Assembly: GCF_900465055.1 (NCBI RefSeq) | Contig: NZ_LS483250.1 | Coordinates: 1,674,001-1,738,000 of the forward strand | Length of the DNA: 64,000 bases | Source of the DNA: Moritella yayanosii | Lineage (GTDB): Bacteria > Pseudomonadota > Gammaproteobacteria > Enterobacterales > Moritellaceae | Reading direction: 5' to 3' | Part shown: positions 45,866 to 54,104 of the stretch, one piece after another | How positions within the stretch are numbered: the stretch's first letter is position 1 | Layout of the letters: every line of letters starts with the position of its first letter | The notes under the pieces: model-generated | Databases searched by the model: none | Told to the model about the DNA's origin: nothing | The model's input: only the letters and a program-made list of their open reading frames with translations | Made by a program: the position numbers and the translations under genes

Positions 45866-48448
45866 ATGTCTAAAACAGAAAATAAAACCACTAGCATGGA
45901 TGCTGAACTGCAGGAAATGCTTGCACAATCAGATACTGGTGCGCGCGATCCCCAAGGTGTTACTAAAAAGATATTGTTAATTGTGCCATTTATTTGGGCG
46001 CTATTTCAATTATGGTATGCCTCTCCTCTGCCGTTCGTTTTAAATTTTGGTATTATTAACGATACTGAAGCTCGTTCTATTCATTTAGCATTTGCTATAT
46101 TTTTAGCATTTACTGCTTACCCTGCAATGAAATCGTCACCGCGTGACCATGTACCGTTGACCGATTGGATTTTTGCATTCGCAGGTGCATTCAGTGCTGG
46201 TTATCTATTCCTATTTTATAATGAATTGGCTGGTCGTTCAGGCGCACCAACTACCTTTGATACTGCGGTTGCAGTAACGGGTATGTTGATGCTACTTGAA
46301 GCAACACGTCGTTCATTAGGTGCACCACTGATGATCGTGGCACTGGTATTTTTGACTTATACCTTTGCAGGTCCTCACATGCCAGACATTATTGCCCACA
46401 AAGGGGCAAGTTTAACGAAAACAATGTCTCACCAGTGGTTAACAACCGAAGGTGTATTTGGTGTTGCGGTTGGTGTATCAACATCATTTGTATTCTTATT
46501 TGTACTATTCGGTTCACTATTAGATAAAGCAGGTGCTGGTAACTACTTCATTAAAGTTGCATTCTCGCTACTTGGTCACATGCGTGGCGGTCCTGCAAAA
46601 GCAGCGGTGGTTGCATCAGGTTTAAGTGGCTTAGTGTCTGGTTCATCCATTGCGAACGTGGTGACAACAGGTACATTCACGATCCCACTAATGAAACGGG
46701 TTGGCTTCTCCGCAACGAAAGCGGGCGCAATCGAAGTAGCAGCATCAACGAATGGTCAGTTAACACCACCAATTATGGGTGCAGCTGCATTCTTGATGGT
46801 TGAATACGTTGGTATCCCATACATCGACGTAATTAAAGCCGCTATTTTACCTGCGCTTATTTCTTATATTGCCCTGCTCTACATCGTGCATTTAGAAGCA
46901 TGTAAAGCCGGTATGGAAGGTTTACCACGCCGTCATAATCCGACGATGGCAGAAAGCTTATTCTCGTTTATGACTGTTGCGATGATAATCCTCGTCTTAA
47001 GTCTTGTTGTTTACTACGGTATCGGCTGGACGAAAGATGTATTTGGCAGTAATGCAACTTGGGTGCTTGGAATTATTACCATTGCTATTTATATTGGCTT
47101 AGTAAAATACTCCACTAATTTCCCTGAACTGGAAATTGATGATCCAGATAGTCCATTGCTAGTATTACCGGAACCGGGTCCAACAGCGAAAGCAGGTTTA
47201 TACTTCCTCTTACCGATCGTGGTACTCGTATGGTGCTTAACCGTTGAACGTTTCTCACCTGGTCTTTCCGCGTTTTGGGCAACCATGTTTATGATTTTCA
47301 TTGTGGTAACACAACGTCCATTACAAGCATACTTCAAACAAAATAAATCAGTATCCGGCGCGGTTAAAACAGGTTTTATCGAACTGTTTGACGGTATGAT
47401 CACGGGTTCACGCAATATGATCGGTATCGGCGTGGCGACAGCTGCTGCAGGTATTGTTGTAGGTACTGTAACCTTAACGGGTATCGGTTTAGTGATGACC
47501 GAGTTTGTTGAGTTTATCTCCGGCGGTAACATCATGCTAATGTTAGTATTCACTGCGTTGATCAGCTTGATCTTGGGCATGGGATTACCGACAACGGCTA
47601 ACTACATCGTGGTATCAACCTTAATGGCGCCTGTTATTGTTGAAATCGGTGCTCAAAATGGCTTGATCGTACCCTTAATTGCAGTGCATTTATTTGTGTT
47701 CTACTTTGGTATTCTCGCCGATGATACCCCTCCCGTAGGTCTTGCCGCCTTTGCTGCTGCTGCAATTGCTAAAGCAGATCCAATTAAGACGGGTATCCAA
47801 GGTTTTGCTTACGATATTCGTACGGCGATCTTACCGTTCATGTTTATCTTTAATACTCAGCTATTATTAATTGGTGTTGATTCTTGGTGGCACTTATTAC
47901 TCACTATCTTCTCTGCGACAACAGCGATGTTAGTCTTCGCAGCGGCAACGCAAGGATACTGGTTCACTAAATCAAAATGGTATGAAACGATCGGGTTATT
48001 ACTGATCACTTTCACACTATTCCGTCCCGGTTTCTGGTGGGATATGGTTTATCCGCCAATTGAAGAGGTAAGTCCACAACATATCGAGCAAGTACTTGCT
48101 GAATTACCGAACGGAAGCCAAGTACGTTTACGTGTTGAAGGTGAAACGCTAGACGGTGCATTCCAGACCAAGATTGTACAGCTACCTTTTTCTGACGATG
48201 CGATCACAGGTGCCGATCGATTATCGAGTACTGGTTTAGAATTACGCTTTGAGGATGGCAAAACTATTGTTGATATGATTGGTTTTGGTTCTCCAGCCGA
48301 AAAATCAGGCATTGATTTTGATTGGAATATCCTAATGGTAGAACGGCCACTAGACCGTCCAGCTAAAGAGTTCCTGTTTATTCCCGCGTTACTGTTACTT
48401 GCTGGTATCGCCGCTGGTCAACGCCGTCGTATAGCTCGTAATAAGTAA
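45866..48448 (+). CDS. TRAP transporter permease, DctQ-DctM fusion (TAXI type)
   Basis: 860 residues with about 17-18 membrane helices, the fused 4TM plus 12TM arrangement of TAXI permeases. Conserved blocks: SGLSGLVSGSSIANVVTTGTFTIPLMKR (about 270-300), LGMGLPTTANYIVVSTLMAP (about 570-590) and ADDTPPVGLAAFAAAAIAKADPIKTG. The last ~170 residues include a PDZ-like or DUF3394 region (IGFGSPAEKSGIDFDW). I chose the ATG at 45866, with GGAGG five bases upstream; an ATG at 45833 would add 11 residues. It uses a sodium gradient to drive solute uptake with the binding protein at 44635. Confidence 0.93.
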   Translation: MSKTENKTTSMDAELQEMLAQSDTGARDPQGVTKKILLIVPFIWALFQLWYASPLPFVLNFGIINDTEARSIHLAFAIFLAFTAYPAMKSSPRDHVPLTDWIFAFAGAFSAGYLFLFYNELAGRSGAPTTFDTAVAVTGMLMLLEATRRSLGAPLMIVALVFLTYTFAGPHMPDIIAHKGASLTKTMSHQWLTTEGVFGVAVGVSTSFVFLFVLFGSLLDKAGAGNYFIKVAFSLLGHMRGGPAKAAVVASGLSGLVSGSSIANVVTTGTFTIPLMKRVGFSATKAGAIEVAASTNGQLTPPIMGAAAFLMVEYVGIPYIDVIKAAILPALISYIALLYIVHLEACKAGMEGLPRRHNPTMAESLFSFMTVAMIILVLSLVVYYGIGWTKDVFGSNATWVLGIITIAIYIGLVKYSTNFPELEIDDPDSPLLVLPEPGPTAKAGLYFLLPIVVLVWCLTVERFSPGLSAFWATMFMIFIVVTQRPLQAYFKQNKSVSGAVKTGFIELFDGMITGSRNMIGIGVATAAAGIVVGTVTLTGIGLVMTEFVEFISGGNIMLMLVFTALISLILGMGLPTTANYIVVSTLMAPVIVEIGAQNGLIVPLIAVHLFVFYFGILADDTPPVGLAAFAAAAIAKADPIKTGIQGFAYDIRTAILPFMFIFNTQLLLIGVDSWWHLLLTIFSATTAMLVFAAATQGYWFTKSKWYETIGLLLITFTLFRPGFWWDMVYPPIEEVSPQHIEQVLAELPNGSQVRLRVEGETLDGAFQTKIVQLPFSDDAITGADRLSSTGLELRFEDGKTIVDMIGFGSPAEKSGIDFDWNILMVERPLDRPAKEFLFIPALLLLAGIAAGQRRRIARNK

Positions 48449-48466
48449 TCATCCTCGGTAACAATC

Positions 48467-48500
48467 GTATATGCAGTGTGCTTATCCACACTGCATATAC
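48467..48500. other. Perfect 14-bp inverted repeat after the TRAP permease
   Basis: GTATATGCAGTGTG (48467-48480) and CACACTGCATATAC (48487-48500) pair completely around CTTATC. No T-run follows, so this is either a weak terminator or an RNA-stability hairpin. Its right end runs directly into a partial copy of the dispersed motif (48497-48515). Confidence 0.8.
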
Positions 48501-48515
48501 CCAAACCACTTTAAA
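48497..48515. repeat. Dispersed intergenic motif, degenerate copy 3
   Basis: ATACCCAAACCACTTTAAA shares ATACCCAA and ACTT-AA with copies at 2115 and 41719. It overlaps the right arm of the hairpin at 48467. Confidence 0.35.
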
Positions 48516-48528
48516 TAAGTAACTCATT

Positions 48529-48963
48529 ATGTATAAAACAATCTTACTACCCGTCGACCTTAACGAAGAAGGTTTTAGCCACGTGGCAGCCGAACACGCT
48601 TGCGCACTCGCAAAAATGTCTGGCGCAACAATTCATTTGCTTAATGTGCTGCCGACCACGCAAATGCCTATGGTATCAGCGCACTTCCCAACGTCGGTCT
48701 TACAAGAAATTCGAACTTCAACTCAAACAGCCCTGCAACAATTTGCCAAAAAACACATTACAGATGACATTCCCGTGCAATTACATCTAATGGAAGGCAA
48801 GCCGTCAAAAGAAATTATCAAAGCTGCAGATAAATACAAGGCGGATTTAATTGTAATGCCGAGTCATAAACGCGCTAAGTTGGAACTTGCATTTATTGGT
48901 TCAGTAGCAGCAAGAGTTGTTAGTTCAGCATCTATTAGTGTAATGGTTGTCAAACCACAATAA
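48529..48963 (+). CDS. Universal stress protein (UspA family)
   Basis: 144 residues. TILLPVDLNEEGFSHVAAEHACALAKMSGATIHLLNVLP at the start and ADLIVMPSHKRAKLELAFIGSVAARVVSSASISVMVVK at the end match a single UspA domain. The ATP-binding G-x2-G-x9-G(S/T) loop is altered (MPSHKRAKLELAFIGSV), so ATP binding is uncertain. It follows the TRAP permease, a frequent arrangement for TAXI and TRAP systems, and may sense or regulate the transporter. Confidence 0.9.
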   Translation: MYKTILLPVDLNEEGFSHVAAEHACALAKMSGATIHLLNVLPTTQMPMVSAHFPTSVLQEIRTSTQTALQQFAKKHITDDIPVQLHLMEGKPSKEIIKAADKYKADLIVMPSHKRAKLELAFIGSVAARVVSSASISVMVVKPQ

Positions 48964-48970
48964 ATCTGCT

Positions 48971-49003
48971 AATGAGCAGTGTTATAAACTGCTCATTATT
49001 TTA
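48971..49003 (+). terminator. Terminator after uspA
   Basis: AATGAGCAG (48971-48979) pairs with CTGCTCATT (48989-48997), followed by ATTTT. Confidence 0.8.
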
Positions 49004-49129
49004 AACGTACTGTATTAAACTGTCATTATTTTTCATTTAATTCATTCTATTCCTTTTACTTCCTGCCTTTTTTAGTTATTATTGCCCGTCAATTCTTTGC
49101 TATTTCACTGAAAATGAAAAAGGATATTC

Positions 49130-50209
49130 ATGTCAGTTTCTGTATTAATCTGTGATGATTCAAACCTAGCTCGTAAACAAATGGCTAAAACACTTCCCCC
49201 TTACTGGGATGTGGATGTTAGTTTTGCAGCAAACGGCGTTGAAGGTATTGATGTTATCAGAGCAGGTAAAGGTAGCATCGTATTTCTCGATCTAAATATG
49301 CCAGTGATGGATGGTTATCAAGTTTTAGACATAATTCAAAAAGAGCAATTGAATGCACTTGTGATTGTGGTTTCTGGTGATATCCAAGCAGAAGCACTCC
49401 AACGAGTAACCGCATTAGGCGCACTTGCATTTATCAAAAAACCGGTCACAAGTCAGCAAATCGAAACCATCCTAATTAATTACGGTATTATCGAAAAAGA
49501 CGAATTAGCGCAAGCAGAAACGCGATTAATGTCCCTACAAGCAGCAGAAAAAAGGAAGACAGATTTAATTCAATCCATTCCAGAAACATTACCTACGTTA
49601 GGCAACGAGCTTACATTATCGCCTGAATTTCGTGATGCATTGCAAGAAGTTGCCAATGTCGCTATGGGTCAAGCCGCCGATTTATTAGGCCGCCTGTTAG
49701 ACGTGTTTGTACTATTACCGGTACCAAATGTAAATGTCTTTGAAGCCAGTGAATTAACAATGGCATTGTCGGCTGCATCAGAACAAGCAACTATTTCAAC
49801 CGTATGCCAAGGCTTTATTTGCTCGGGTATTGCTGGTGAAGCCCTATTGTTATTCCACGATTCAAGTTTTGATGATATGGCAAAGCTAATGGGAATTTCA
49901 GAACAAGACTCCAACTTCCAAGAGAAAGAAATTCTCATGGATACAGCCAATATCCTCATTGGTGCATTTCTACAAGGCTTTAGCCAACAACTGAATGTGA
50001 GCTTTAGTCAAGGGCACCCTTCTGTTCTTGGCCAGCACAGTACCGTGCAAGAAATGATTAACGCGAATAACTTCCGTAAACAAAAAACCATTGCCATTGA
50101 AATTAACTATCAAATTGAACACCATAATGTGCAATGCGATCTGTTATTACTCTTTACTGAGAAGTCGCTGCCAGGTTTACTGAATAGTCTTTCTTACCTC
50201 ATCGATTAA
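49130..50209 (+). CDS. Response regulator with CheC-like phosphatase domain
   Basis: 359 residues. Receiver domain at 1-120: acidic pair ICDDSN, phospho-acceptor Asp in FLDLNMPVMDGYQ (about residue 54), and Lys in FIKKPVTS (about 104). The C-terminal half (about 160-340) is CheC/FliY-like, with the paired motifs EVANVAMGQA and DTANILIGAF in the positions of the CheC ExxN phosphatase sites; the second has Asp in place of Glu. Such proteins act in chemotaxis-like or c-di-GMP circuits by dephosphorylating regulators. A diguanylate cyclase follows after 62 bp and is probably cotranscribed. Confidence 0.85.
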   Translation: MSVSVLICDDSNLARKQMAKTLPPYWDVDVSFAANGVEGIDVIRAGKGSIVFLDLNMPVMDGYQVLDIIQKEQLNALVIVVSGDIQAEALQRVTALGALAFIKKPVTSQQIETILINYGIIEKDELAQAETRLMSLQAAEKRKTDLIQSIPETLPTLGNELTLSPEFRDALQEVANVAMGQAADLLGRLLDVFVLLPVPNVNVFEASELTMALSAASEQATISTVCQGFICSGIAGEALLLFHDSSFDDMAKLMGISEQDSNFQEKEILMDTANILIGAFLQGFSQQLNVSFSQGHPSVLGQHSTVQEMINANNFRKQKTIAIEINYQIEHHNVQCDLLLLFTEKSLPGLLNSLSYLID

Positions 50210-50271
50210 CTGGTTGACTTATTTAACTACAGACCAATCAAATAACAATACAGTTACAAGGAATTGTTAAC

Positions 50272-51234
50272 ATGGATAATCAACATTCATTGAATGAGTT
50301 TCATTGGATCATGGATATGGTGCAAACCATTGATGCTGGTCTTGTGGTTTTAGATAAAGATTTCAATGTCCAGCTTTGGAATGGCTTTATGAGTAACCAC
50401 AGTGGATTGAGCCCAAGGACGGTCCAAAGCGCACCGTTGTTTTCACACTTTCCAGAGTTGCCAGAAACATGGCTGCGCAGTAAAATTGAATCGGTGTTTT
50501 TACTAAAAAACAACGCCTTTACCAGTTGGGAACAACGTCCGTATATTTTCCGTTTTAATAACTACCGCCCAGTCACCGGCATTTCTGAATTTATGTATCA
50601 AAATATGACGATCATACCGCTAGCCTCGCTCACAGGCGAAGTAACGCACGTTAGTTTGATTATTTATGATGTAACCGATATTGCGATTAACCGTATGCAA
50701 CTTGATAAAGCCAATGCCAAACTCGCTCATTTAAGTCAAACAGATACGCTTACACAGCTAAATAATCGCCATCGCTGGAATAACCTCATTGATAGTGAAT
50801 TTAAACGAGTTAAACGCTATGAGCAGATATCAACATTCATGATGCTAGATATCGATCACTTCAAAAATGTGAATGATACGTATGGCCACGTCGCTGGCGA
50901 CAAGGTCATAGCTGAAGTATCGAGAATGATCCGTGAGAATATGCGCGAAACTGATTTTTCGGCACGATACGGTGGTGACGAATTTGCCATTTGTTTAACT
51001 AATACCACAGCAAATAACGCGATAATCTTAGCAGACCGTCTTCGTCAAGTAATTGAGAATACTGTAATCACAGATGATGATAACAACATAAAAGTAACAA
51101 TATCAATTGGCATGGCCGAATTCACTGCGAATACCGATACAGTCGATACTTGGACTAAAAATGCCGATTGTGCATTATATAAGAGCAAAGAAAATGGCCG
51201 TAACCAATACTCGATATTTAAGCCGCGTCGTTAA
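50272..51234 (+). CDS. Diguanylate cyclase with N-terminal PAS-like domain
   Basis: 320 residues. A PAS-like region (about 10-140, LVVLDKDFNVQLWNGF) precedes a GGDEF domain (about 155-318). The catalytic motif is RYGGDEFAI, with the RxxD product-inhibition site RETD five residues before GGDEF, and DTLTQLNNRHRW and DIDHFKNVNDTYGH as metal-binding blocks. All residues needed for activity are present, so it should make cyclic di-GMP from GTP. No membrane segment is present, so the signal is intracellular. It likely responds to the preceding CheC-like response regulator. Confidence 0.92.
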   Translation: MDNQHSLNEFHWIMDMVQTIDAGLVVLDKDFNVQLWNGFMSNHSGLSPRTVQSAPLFSHFPELPETWLRSKIESVFLLKNNAFTSWEQRPYIFRFNNYRPVTGISEFMYQNMTIIPLASLTGEVTHVSLIIYDVTDIAINRMQLDKANAKLAHLSQTDTLTQLNNRHRWNNLIDSEFKRVKRYEQISTFMMLDIDHFKNVNDTYGHVAGDKVIAEVSRMIRENMRETDFSARYGGDEFAICLTNTTANNAIILADRLRQVIENTVITDDDNNIKVTISIGMAEFTANTDTVDTWTKNADCALYKSKENGRNQYSIFKPRR

Positions 51235-51262
51235 GTACAGCTTAAGCTAATCTATATAAACG

Positions 51263-51293
51263 AAAAAGGTATAGCAGATGCTATACCTTTTTT
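51263..51293. terminator. Bidirectional terminator
   Basis: AAAAAGGTATAGCA and TGCTATACCTTTTT form a near-perfect stem around GA, with T-runs on both strands, between converging genes. Confidence 0.92.
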
Positions 51294-51316
51294 ATATTTA
51301 TCATTTTTCATTTAAG

Positions 51317-51523
51317 CTAACTGTTTTCAGCAGTTGGTTCTTCCTGAACACTTTCTGGCTGCTGAATAATCTCTTCTTGCTGAGGCGCTTCAGTTTCTAA
51401 CGCCATTTTTTCACGTTCTGCTTTAGCAATGTAACGTGGCTTATTAGAATGTGGGGCTAATTTAGCATTGGCTTTTTTAGCTCTTTTCTTTAATGTCGAA
51501 ACAACTTTTTTCTTTCTATTCAT
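51317..51523 (-). CDS. DUF2986 small basic protein
   Basis: 68 residues: a very basic N-terminus (NRKKKVVSTLKKRAKKANAKLAPHSNKPRYIAKAERE) matching DUF2986, then an acidic tail rich in Glu and Gln. It may bind nucleic acid; function unknown. It shares a direction with yehS, 12 bp upstream, and is probably cotranscribed. Confidence 0.75.
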   Translation of the reverse strand: MNRKKKVVSTLKKRAKKANAKLAPHSNKPRYIAKAEREKMALETEAPQQEEIIQQPESVQEEPTAENS

Positions 51524-51535
51524 TATTTAATCTTA

Positions 51536-52003
51536 CTACTTGTCTTCAGGTCGGTATTTTACTTGCATGCCTGCAAGGAAGTTACGTAATATTTGATCTT
51601 TACATTCACGGTAATGTTTGTGATCAGGTTTACGGAAAAATGCACTTAGTTCGTGTTTACCTAAACGGAATTCAGCAAGTGCTAATAATTCAAGAACGTC
51701 TTCATTCTTAAGATCTAAAGCAATTTTTAACTTACGTAAAATAATGTTGTTATTGATCGCGTTTTCAGGCGCAGGTTGTGGACCGTCTTTTTTACCGCGT
51801 TTCGCATTAATTAGACCATTCAAAAAAGTTGCCATCTGCGTATCACTACAACTCACATAGGCTGGATCATCATCTTTTTTTAACCAATTGCTGATTTCGC
51901 CACGTGTAACATCAGCTTCAGCTTGTTTAAACAAGGCTATCATTTGGTCGTCACTGAAATTAAAAGTGTAGCGAATACGGCGTAAAATATCATTATTGGT
52001 CAT
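51536..52003 (-). CDS. yehS: YehS-family DUF1456 protein
   Basis: 155 residues containing two copies of the DUF1456 unit: NNDILRRIRYTFNFSDDQMIALFK and NNNIILRKLKIALDLKNEDVLELLA, each followed by a helical segment and ending with a conserved C-terminal stretch (CKDQILRNFLAGMQVKYR). E. coli YehS is similar in size. Function is unknown. It sits with the DUF2986 gene in what looks like a two-gene operon. Confidence 0.88.
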   Translation of the reverse strand: MTNNDILRRIRYTFNFSDDQMIALFKQAEADVTRGEISNWLKKDDDPAYVSCSDTQMATFLNGLINAKRGKKDGPQPAPENAINNNIILRKLKIALDLKNEDVLELLALAEFRLGKHELSAFFRKPDHKHYRECKDQILRNFLAGMQVKYRPEDK

Positions 52004-52170
52004 TAATTAGTCCTAATAAGGCTAGCGTGATGTCGTTATGACTCACAATTTAAGTTATGGCGCACAGTATAGCAGATAACCCAGAGTTGATAACAGGCAA
52101 TACTTACGATCTAAACACCCTAAGCAAATAAGATCACCCACCTAGACTCACGTCTCTTCATTTAGAAAAA

Positions 52171-53427
52171 TTAATTCGAGCTATGAGGGCAATCATCCTG
52201 CAACCAATGTCTTATTTTATTATATACATCAGGATGATAAAGTAAGTCCATATGATTCATATCTCGACCAATCCACTGATGGTGTTCAGGAAAGGTAAGG
52301 TGCCGTAAATCATCATTATGACGACCTAAGGCACTATCTACATTTACAAAACCATCACCAATTAAACCATCGCCGACTACTGTTGATTGCTTACCTTTCA
52401 CTGCAGCAACCGTATAACAATGTACACCATTAGGTAATGCTAATGATCTACGATCGTCCACCGCATAAGTAAAACGATCTTTACCCTGCCAGTCTTCATC
52501 GATAATCGAACCATAACGTAAGTCAGTAATACCTGCGCTACGAATTTGACCTAACTTAGCAAAAGGTAAACTATATGGATTGGAACCAAGTAAGAGATCA
52601 ATCAAGTTACCGCCTTTTTCAAGTGCCGAGCCATGATGCGGCGTACCTAAAAACACCATCTTATTGACTTGTTCTAACCAAGTATGCTGTGCTTCTTTAC
52701 CATAATGAAACGCACTACGAGAGACGAGTCCCCCCATACTGTGAGCCAGAATAGACAATGACAAAGGTTGCGGTGATATCGTCACTAAATACTGTAATAG
52801 TGCGGCTAAGTCACGGCCATTTTCTGAAATATGTCGACCGGTATTATAGTGTAAGTAAATCGGTTCATAACCAAGATCACGTGCTAATTCTATACCGTGA
52901 TTATGTTCGTCAACTTGCCACTGTAAATCATTCATACATAACCCGTGCACCATTAGCAATATCTTGCCATCGGATGTTTCGATCAATTTACGCAATGCGA
53001 CATCCGATAAAGCTTTACCGTCACGGCGTAATTGCATGATCACAGCAAGTGGGTTTTCACGTTCCAGTAAATAGTCACCTAATACACCATTAAGCATCGA
53101 AATGGCAACTTCACGTTGGAAAGATAATTCATGCTGGCCAAATACTGAGCCAAATTGCAATAAAGAAAGATCAATTTTATCACCAACAAATGCGGTAACA
53201 TTGCGAATATTACGGTATACAAAACCAGTCACACCACGTGTTGTTGTCGGTTGGTCTTTATCATTTTGACCTAAGCTCAAAATGGTATAATGCAGTGCTT
53301 CAACAATATCTGTTAAACCAGTCACTGCATCTACCGCAAGCTGATTAACACCACGGATATCATTGGCACGATCGGAGTGAGAGCGTTTTATTTCTAGGCT
53401 TTTTGATTTTCTGCGGGTGTTAAACAT
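52171..53427 (-). CDS. Alpha/beta hydrolase, lipase/esterase-like
   Basis: 418 residues. The nucleophile elbow AHSMGGLVSRSAFHYG is at about residue 225, and LMVHGLCMNDLQW upstream is the oxyanion-hole strand. Residues after it (LGTPHHGSALEKGGNLI) carry family Asp/His elements, with a candidate catalytic His near the end (HHQWIGRDMNHMDLLYHPD). The N-terminal third is a cap or helical region. No signal peptide is apparent, so it is probably cytosolic. The substrate is unknown; the combination resembles PGAP1-like and triacylglycerol lipase families. Confidence 0.85.
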   Translation of the reverse strand: MFNTRRKSKSLEIKRSHSDRANDIRGVNQLAVDAVTGLTDIVEALHYTILSLGQNDKDQPTTTRGVTGFVYRNIRNVTAFVGDKIDLSLLQFGSVFGQHELSFQREVAISMLNGVLGDYLLERENPLAVIMQLRRDGKALSDVALRKLIETSDGKILLMVHGLCMNDLQWQVDEHNHGIELARDLGYEPIYLHYNTGRHISENGRDLAALLQYLVTISPQPLSLSILAHSMGGLVSRSAFHYGKEAQHTWLEQVNKMVFLGTPHHGSALEKGGNLIDLLLGSNPYSLPFAKLGQIRSAGITDLRYGSIIDEDWQGKDRFTYAVDDRRSLALPNGVHCYTVAAVKGKQSTVVGDGLIGDGFVNVDSALGRHNDDLRHLTFPEHHQWIGRDMNHMDLLYHPDVYNKIRHWLQDDCPHSSN

Positions 53428-53551
53428 ACAGCACCTTTTGTATTTAGCGTTAGCAACGAGTTAAAATCATGACTCTGTTGTAACGCTAAATACTTGAATG
53501 CGCAATCTAGGTTTTGTTTACGTTCGCTTGTCGTTGTAATAACAAGGCTGT

Positions 53552-54012
53552 TATGCTCAAGTCATCCCAATGCAAGAGATGAACTTACACTTAACAGGTG
53601 ATATGCATGCTGTTAGCAGTGCACATCACCTCGCTGCAGCTGCTTTAGATGCACGTCTATATCATGAAATTCGATTAGGTGAAGCAGAGTTTACTCGTCA
53701 ATCAGAGCAAATAGTATCAAGCTAACAACACTAGCAACTGAGCAGATGCATAAATTCGACACGCTGGGTTTCTCTCATTTACCACTGTGTATTGCTAAAA
53801 CCCCCATGTCTATTAGTCATGATCCAAGCATTAAAGGTGTACCAACTAACTTTGAACTGCCAATTGCCGAGTTAAGATTAAATGCGGGCGCCAGTTTTAT
53901 TACCGCGCTTGTGGGTAAAGTAATGACCATGCCGGGACTTAACATTAAGCCTAATTATCGTAATATTGATATCGATATTGACGAGGCAGGTCATATTATT
54001 GGATTAGATTAA
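53552..54012 (+). pseudogene. Remnant of formate-tetrahydrofolate ligase (fhs)
   Basis: Two out-of-frame pieces of the same protein lie in order. The first (53552-53725) encodes [18 protein letters not shown] and [21 protein letters not shown] before a stop, matching the block just past the Fhs nucleotide-binding region. The second (about 53728-54012) encodes [20 protein letters not shown], then [18 protein letters not shown] and a final GLD, the Fhs C-terminus. About 400 residues between them, and the N-terminus including the P-loop, are missing. The gene is thus dead, though the 88-codon second part stays open. Confidence 0.85.
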
Positions 54013-54104
54013 TGTAAAGCATAAATCGGTCGTAATTTCAATCTGGTTTCGCTTATCACGGCAGTGTACAATGCCCGGCTTGTGCGATTTTATTGGAATA
54101 AATT

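Noticed and set aside
53746-54012. An 88-codon open frame read as an independent small gene
   Set aside because: Its sequence is the C-terminus of formate-tetrahydrofolate ligase and lies after another Fhs fragment in a different frame, so it is a remnant.
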